Below are positions 5,764-9,344 of a DNA stretch of 9,344 bases, piece by piece. The translations under genes were made by a program, and so were the position numbers. Under the pieces are notes generated by a model that was not told the DNA's origin, did no database searches, and saw nothing but the letters and a program-made list of their open reading frames with translations. This DNA comes from Sulfitobacter sp. GTDB taxonomy: Bacteria > Pseudomonadota > Alphaproteobacteria > Rhodobacterales > Rhodobacteraceae. Where the stretch lies: assembly GCA_026421135.1 (NCBI GenBank), contig JAPKCR010000045.1:1-9344 (forward strand), written 5' to 3'. Each line of letters opens with the position of its first letter. Position 1 is the stretch's first letter.

Positions 5764-6902
5764 AATTTCACCAATGTTGCTGTGGCCAAGCAGGCGATGC
5801 CTTCGCCGCGACCGGTAAAGCCCAGACGTTCCGATGTTGTTGCCTTGACCGACACACGATCTGCGTCGATCCCCAGATACAGCGCCATGACATCGCGCAT
5901 GGCAGCTGCGTGGGGTCCGACCTTGGGAAATTCGCAAATCACGGTGCAATCGACATGGGTTAGGGTAAACCCCTTGGACCGCGCCAGATCAGCGGCGTGG
6001 GTTAGAAATATGTGGCTTTGCGCGCCCTTCCATTGCGGATCGGAGGGCGGGAAATGCTGGCCAATATCGCCCATTGCCAATGCGCCATAGATCGCGTCTG
6101 TCACGGTGTGCATCGCGACGTCCGCATCCGAATGGCCTACAAGCCCCTGATCGTGATCAATTTTCACGCCACAAAGCATCACATGATCGCCGGGGCCAAA
6201 GGCATGCACGTCAAATCCGTTGCCGGTGCGGATGTCCATCTGGCTCTCCAATATACGGGCGGCGCGGGTCAAATCGCCTGGCAGGGTGATCTTCAGGTTA
6301 TCAACGCTGCCGGGGGTGATGGCAACGGGCAATCCCGCTGCGCGAGCCACCTCGACATCATCGGCCGCGGCGCCCTCGAATGCGGCATGGGCTGCACGAA
6401 TGGCGGCTGTGTCAAACCCTTGCGGTGTTTGTGCGGCAAAAAGCGCAGTGCGATCTTGGGTACCCGCCACTTCACCATCCTCGCCCATCCAAAGCGCGTC
6501 TGTCACGGGCAACCCAGGGGCGGCGGCAGGGCCGTTTTCTAACGCGCTCAGAACGCCATCAATGACCTGTTGCGATACGCAAGGCCGCGCAGCATCGTGG
6601 ATCAACACCTGATCACTGTCGCCCACCAACGCCAGCCCGCTGCGCACCGATGCGGCACGATCGGCACCACCGACAGCGATCAGACACCCTTGGGCTTTGA
6701 ACCCCTCGGCTTGATCCATGTCGCTCTGGTTCAGCACGATAACAATTGTATTAATTCTTTCATGACGCTGAAACGCGGCCACGGTATGATCGATCACGCG
6801 CTTGCCGCATAGTTCCTGCCATTGCTTGGGAACAGCGCCGCCCGCGCGAATTCCACGGCCCGCCGCAACAATCAGCGCGGCAATTTTCGGAGGTGATGGC
6901 AT
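5760..6902 (-). CDS. ispDF: Bifunctional IspD/IspF enzyme of the MEP isoprenoid pathway
   Basis: The 380-residue fusion catalyses two non-consecutive MEP-pathway steps: CTP-dependent cytidylylation of MEP (IspD) and cyclisation to MEcPP (IspF). The IspD half (residues 1 to about 220) starts with the nucleotide-binding [21 protein letters not shown] and includes [23 protein letters not shown] and the TPQGF segment. The IspF half begins at about 222 with [19 protein letters not shown]. Its zinc ligands are D231, H233 and H265 (in [10 protein letters not shown]), and it ends with [22 protein letters not shown]. The fusion is common in alphaproteobacteria. The ATG at 6900-6902 has AAAGGT at good spacing; in-frame sequence further upstream is unlike IspD. 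First gene of the operon with pgpA and pncC. Confidence 0.97.
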   Translation of the reverse strand: MPSPPKIAALIVAAGRGIRAGGAVPKQWQELCGKRVIDHTVAAFQRHERINTIVIVLNQSDMDQAEGFKAQGCLIAVGGADRAASVRSGLALVGDSDQVLIHDAARPCVSQQVIDGVLSALENGPAAAPGLPVTDALWMGEDGEVAGTQDRTALFAAQTPQGFDTAAIRAAHAAFEGAAADDVEVARAAGLPVAITPGSVDNLKITLPGDLTRAARILESQMDIRTGNGFDVHAFGPGDHVMLCGVKIDHDQGLVGHSDADVAMHTVTDAIYGALAMGDIGQHFPPSDPQWKGAQSHIFLTHAADLARSKGFTLTHVDCTVICEFPKVGPHAAAMRDVMALYLGIDADRVSVKATTSERLGFTGRGEGIACLATATLVKL

Positions 6903-6921
6903 CGACAGACCTTTGATTTGA

Positions 6922-6993
6922 CGCTTTGTTTTTAGGCAATACATGACTGCGGTGCAATCTCTCGCACTAAACGCCCAATAATTAGGCATACAT
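6922..6993 (+). promoter_or_regulatory. Two similar dyads 50 bp apart between ispDF and dusB, possible NtrC sites
   Basis: CGCC-caataatta-GGC (6972-6987) matches CGCC-N9-GGC exactly. CGCT-ttgttttta-GGC (6922-6937) matches with one change. Each GGC is part of a longer direct repeat, TTAGGCA(A)TACAT, at 6932-6944 and 6982-6993. The spacing of 50 bp is close to five helical turns, so both would face the same side of the DNA. A TATATA at 6999-7004 could be a -10. TTGACG at 6918-6923 with TACATG at 6940-6945 is an alternative promoter. NtrC binding is inference. Confidence 0.42.
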
Positions 6994-7026
6994 CAACATA
7001 TATACGCCGAAATCATGGAGGTTTTC

Positions 7027-7062
7027 TTGAATTCAGCTATTTCTGTCGATACACCCGATTGA
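7027..7062 (+). CDS. Possible 11-codon leader ORF ahead of dusB
   Basis: GGAGGT (7017-7022), the best ribosome binding site in this intergenic region, lies four to five bases before a TTG (7027-7029). That TTG opens an 11-codon frame reading MNSAISVDTPD. Its TGA (7060-7062) overlaps a TTG (7059-7061) in the dusB frame as TTGA. The peptide itself has no recognisable feature such as repeated regulatory codons. It may serve to couple translation into dusB, or may mark a frameshift near the dusB start. Confidence 0.35.
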   Translation: MNSAISVDTPD

Positions 7063-7082
7063 AACGCACAAGGATTAATCGT

Positions 7083-8072
7083 TTGGCTCTCGCCGATCTG
7101 CCATTTTCCCTCAGCCCGCCTGTTTTACTTGCACCGATGGCCGGGATTACGGACCTTCCGTACAGAACGCTGGTTGCCTCGTTTGGGGCAGGGCTGGTTG
7201 TGTCTGAAATGGTAGCTTCAGAAGATATGATCAACGCACGCCCCGGTACCCGCGAAAAAGCCGAACTGGGCTTGGGCATTGAAGGCAGCGCCGTGCAGCT
7301 TGCCGGTCGCGAAGCCGCCCCACTGGCAGAAGCCGCCCGCATGGTAGAGGCGCAGGGCGCACGTGTGATCGACATCAACATGGGCTGTCCGGCCAAAAAG
7401 GTTACCCAAGGCTATTCCGGTTCCGCGCTGATGCGCACCCCTGACTATGCGCTGACCCTGATCGAGGCGGTTGTAAACGCGGTGTCCGTCCCTGTGACAC
7501 TGAAGACCCGTCTGGGATGGGACGACGCGATGCTGAACGCGCCGCAAATTGCGGTGTCGGCGCAAAACGCAGGCATCACGATGGTCACGATCCATGGTCG
7601 CACCCGTTGCCAGTTTTACAAAGGTGCCGCCGATTGGGCGGCGATTGCAAACGTCAAAGACGCGCTAAAAATCCCCGTGATTGCCAATGGCGACATTATT
7701 AACAGCGATACCGCCCGCGCCGCGCTGAAAGCATCCGGTGCCGATGGTGTAATGATCGGGCGGGGTGCACAGGGCAAACCTTGGCTTTTGGCGCAGGTTG
7801 CCCATGAAATTTATGGCACGCCCGCACCGAATGTGCCCAGAGGCACAGCATTCGCGCAAATGGTGGCAGACCATTACGAGGCGATGATCCGCTTTTACGG
7901 TATCAAGATCGGGGTCCGTATGGCACGCAAGCATTTGGGCTGGTATATGGACACCAGCGCCACGCCGACAGATCTGCGCCGCGCAGTTTTGACTGCGACT
8001 GACCCGCAAACCGTGCACCGTTTAATTGACGACGCCATGGCAGGCACCCAAGTGATGGAAGCAGCATGGTGA
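7083..8072 (+). CDS. dusB: tRNA-dihydrouridine synthase DusB (NifR3)
   Basis: This flavoenzyme reduces uridines in the tRNA D-loop using FMN and NAD(P)H. Family marks are LLAPMAGITDLPYR at the N terminus, the active-site cysteine in DINMGCPAKKV, KTRLGWDD, HGRTRCQFYKGAADW, ANGDI and the FMN-phosphate loop GADGVMIGRGAQGKPW. The start is uncertain. TTG at 7083 is preferred, with AAGGA at 7070-7074 and a distance to APMAG close to E. coli DusB (329 residues). TTG at 7059 adds eight residues, lacks its own Shine-Dalgarno, and overlaps the stop of a short leader ORF. No ATG is available upstream of the one inside APMAG. It is the first gene of a dusB-ntrB-ntrC operon, the order known as nifR3-ntrB-ntrC in Rhodobacter capsulatus. 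Confidence 0.95.
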   Translation: MALADLPFSLSPPVLLAPMAGITDLPYRTLVASFGAGLVVSEMVASEDMINARPGTREKAELGLGIEGSAVQLAGREAAPLAEAARMVEAQGARVIDINMGCPAKKVTQGYSGSALMRTPDYALTLIEAVVNAVSVPVTLKTRLGWDDAMLNAPQIAVSAQNAGITMVTIHGRTRCQFYKGAADWAAIANVKDALKIPVIANGDIINSDTARAALKASGADGVMIGRGAQGKPWLLAQVAHEIYGTPAPNVPRGTAFAQMVADHYEAMIRFYGIKIGVRMARKHLGWYMDTSATPTDLRRAVLTATDPQTVHRLIDDAMAGTQVMEAAW

Positions 8073-9160
8073 ACACTGACGCTGTTTTCAATTCAATTCC
8101 CGTGCCAGCAGTCTTGATTGGTATCAATGACGAAATCATTGATCTGAACTCCGAAGCCGAAGGGTTCCTGAATACCTCGGCGAAAACTGCAAAAGACATG
8201 CCCGTGTGGGATCTGATCGCGGTCAATGCCCCGCTCGAGGAAGCCTTTGCCCGCGCACGCCAGAATGACACGCCGCTGTTTGTGAATGACGTCGATGTCG
8301 GAAGTGGCCAACGCCCGCCCGCCTTGTCCGATCTGCATCTGTCCCCGCTGAACGGGAGCCCCGGCCATATGCTGCTGATGATCACCCCGCGCGAGTTGGT
8401 CGGTCGGATGAGCCAGAACAATCAGGTCAAATCCGCCGCAAAATCCGCCATCGGCATGGCCGAAATGTTGGCCCACGAGATCAAGAACCCGCTGGCGGGT
8501 ATCACGGGTGCGGCGCAACTGCTCAGCATGAACCTGAACGCCGAAGACCTTGAACTGACGGATTTGATCGTCGCAGAATCGCGCCGGATTGTGAAACTGC
8601 TTGAGCAGGTCGAACAGTTCGGCAATCTGCTGCCACCAGAGTTGATGGCCGTGAACCTGCATGATGTGCTGGACCGCGCCCGCCGGTCCGCACTGCTGGG
8701 TTTTGGTGCCCGCATGAAGATCGTCGAAGACTATGACCCGTCGCTGCCCTTGGCCATGGGCGATAAGGATCAGCTACTGCAAGTCGTTCTGAACCTTGTT
8801 AAAAACGCATCAGAGGCCGCGGGCGATAAGGGTGGTAATATTCGTTTGCGCAGTTTTTATGAACATTCCTTCCGCTTGCGTCGCGCAGATGGCACAGGTC
8901 AGTCGCTGCCGCTTCAGATCGAAGTAATTGATGACGGCCCCGGCCTGCCTGAATCCATTCAGGACGATGTGTTTGAACCCTTTGTCTCGGGGCGTGAAAA
9001 CGGCACCGGGCTGGGGTTGGCACTGGTCAGCAAGATTGTTTCGGATCACGGCGGTTGGATTGCCGTCAATTCCGCCCCCGGCAAAACCGTATTTCGCATT
9101 TCGCTTCCGCGCGCTGACAAGGCGATGCTGGACAATACCGCACCCGAACAGGAGACATAA
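8066..9160 (+). CDS. ntrB: Nitrogen-regulation sensor histidine kinase NtrB
   Basis: The 364-residue cytoplasmic kinase phosphorylates NtrC when nitrogen is low; in known systems GlnB (PII) switches it to phosphatase mode. An N-terminal PAS domain covers about residues 5-110 (FNSIPVPAVLIGINDEIIDLNSEAE at its start). The HisKA domain has the phospho-acceptor H137 in MLAHEIKNPLAGI. The ATPase domain shows the N box (NLVKNASEA, 243-251), DDGPGLP (289-295) and GTGLGLAL (313-320). No membrane segment is present, as expected for NtrB. The ATG at 8066 overlaps the dusB stop by seven bases, with GGAAG just upstream; the next codon is GTG, giving a 4-base GTGA alternative. ntrC begins three bases after the stop. 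Confidence 0.96.
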   Translation: MVNTDAVFNSIPVPAVLIGINDEIIDLNSEAEGFLNTSAKTAKDMPVWDLIAVNAPLEEAFARARQNDTPLFVNDVDVGSGQRPPALSDLHLSPLNGSPGHMLLMITPRELVGRMSQNNQVKSAAKSAIGMAEMLAHEIKNPLAGITGAAQLLSMNLNAEDLELTDLIVAESRRIVKLLEQVEQFGNLLPPELMAVNLHDVLDRARRSALLGFGARMKIVEDYDPSLPLAMGDKDQLLQVVLNLVKNASEAAGDKGGNIRLRSFYEHSFRLRRADGTGQSLPLQIEVIDDGPGLPESIQDDVFEPFVSGRENGTGLGLALVSKIVSDHGGWIAVNSAPGKTVFRISLPRADKAMLDNTAPEQET

Positions 9161-9163
9161 AAA

Positions 9164-9344
9164 ATGGATGGCACAGTTCTGGTCGCCGATGATGACCGCA
9201 CAATACGCACTGTTCTGACGCAGGCGCTGACCCGTGCGGGCTGCAAAGTTCATGCGACATCAAGCCTGACTCCGTTGATGCGGTGGGTCGGCGAAGGTAA
9301 AGGCGATGTGGTACTTTCGGACGTGGTCATGCCTGACGGCAACG
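9164..9344 (+). CDS. ntrC: Nitrogen response regulator NtrC, N-terminal receiver part (3' end outside window)
   Basis: Sixty residues of a receiver domain are visible. The acidic pocket is D9-D11 in VADDD, and the phospho-acceptor D53 lies in [11 protein letters not shown], the NtrC-like DxxMPDG form. AGGAGA (9150-9155) lies eight bases before the ATG. Position directly after ntrB fixes the identity. The AAA+ domain lies beyond the edge, so it cannot be seen whether the sigma54-contact GAFTGA motif is present. R. capsulatus NtrC lacks that contact and activates sigma70 polymerase, which bears on the regulatory dyads found in this window. Confidence 0.93.
   Translation, partial: MDGTVLVADDDRTIRTVLTQALTRAGCKVHATSSLTPLMRWVGEGKGDVVLSDVVMPDGN

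Noticed and set aside
5764..5949. Upstream in-frame extension of pgpA to 5949
   Set aside because: The extra 62 residues are Arg/Ser/His-rich antisense-like sequence within the IspF coding region and are absent from the family. The ATGA overlap at 5760-5763 gives the normal start.
4957..6090. A 377-codon open frame on the + strand across pncC, pgpA and ispDF
   Set aside because: It lies wholly antisense to three genes with clear family motifs, has a composition rich in Pro, Arg, Ser and Asp typical of reverse-frame shadows of GC-rich genes, and has no recognisable domain.

Overview
The window reads as a chromosomal segment of an alphaproteobacterium, most likely Rhodobacterales (Roseobacter-type). 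The reasons are the nifR3/dusB-ntrB-ntrC gene order, a fused IspDF enzyme, moderately high GC with dense back-to-back genes, and the family character of the proteins. This placement comes from gene content and remembered family knowledge, not from a database search. There are no tRNA or rRNA genes, CRISPR arrays, insertion sequences or phage genes. Nothing here looks like a large undescribed system. The points of interest are small and regulatory.

Layout, left to right. The 3' end of lipA (lipoyl synthase, + strand) meets a - strand pair made of hpt (purine salvage) and a translationally coupled 58-residue single-span membrane protein. A RatA/Coq10-like START-domain gene follows (+). Next is a self-contained module: a TetR-family repressor gene (+) divergent from a two-gene membrane operon (-) that encodes a DUF1772 protein and a LysE-family exporter. 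The shared intergenic region carries a perfect 16-bp palindrome and a second dyad placed over both predicted promoters. An ammonium channel gene amtB (-) comes next and shares an intrinsic terminator with the tetR gene. Then there is a - strand operon of ispDF (isoprenoid precursors), pgpA (phosphatidylglycerol synthesis) and a cinA-type pncC (NMN deamidase), all overlapping. Last is the + strand operon dusB (nifR3), ntrB and the start of ntrC, which runs off the right edge.

How they relate. AmtB and NtrBC belong to the nitrogen-status response. The sequence gives a possible direct link: dyads of the form GCC-N9-GGC occur upstream of amtB (two overlapping copies) and upstream of dusB-ntrBC (one CGCC-N9-GGC, with a near copy exactly 50 bp away). 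This form resembles the NtrC site I recall from Rhodobacter capsulatus. The TetR/DUF1772/LysE group looks like a self-regulated efflux or stress module with unknown inducer. The remaining genes are housekeeping. Start sites were re-chosen for several genes from Shine-Dalgarno placement and 4-nt stop/start overlaps. The dusB start is the least certain: a short leader ORF with the best ribosome binding site in the region sits just ahead of it.
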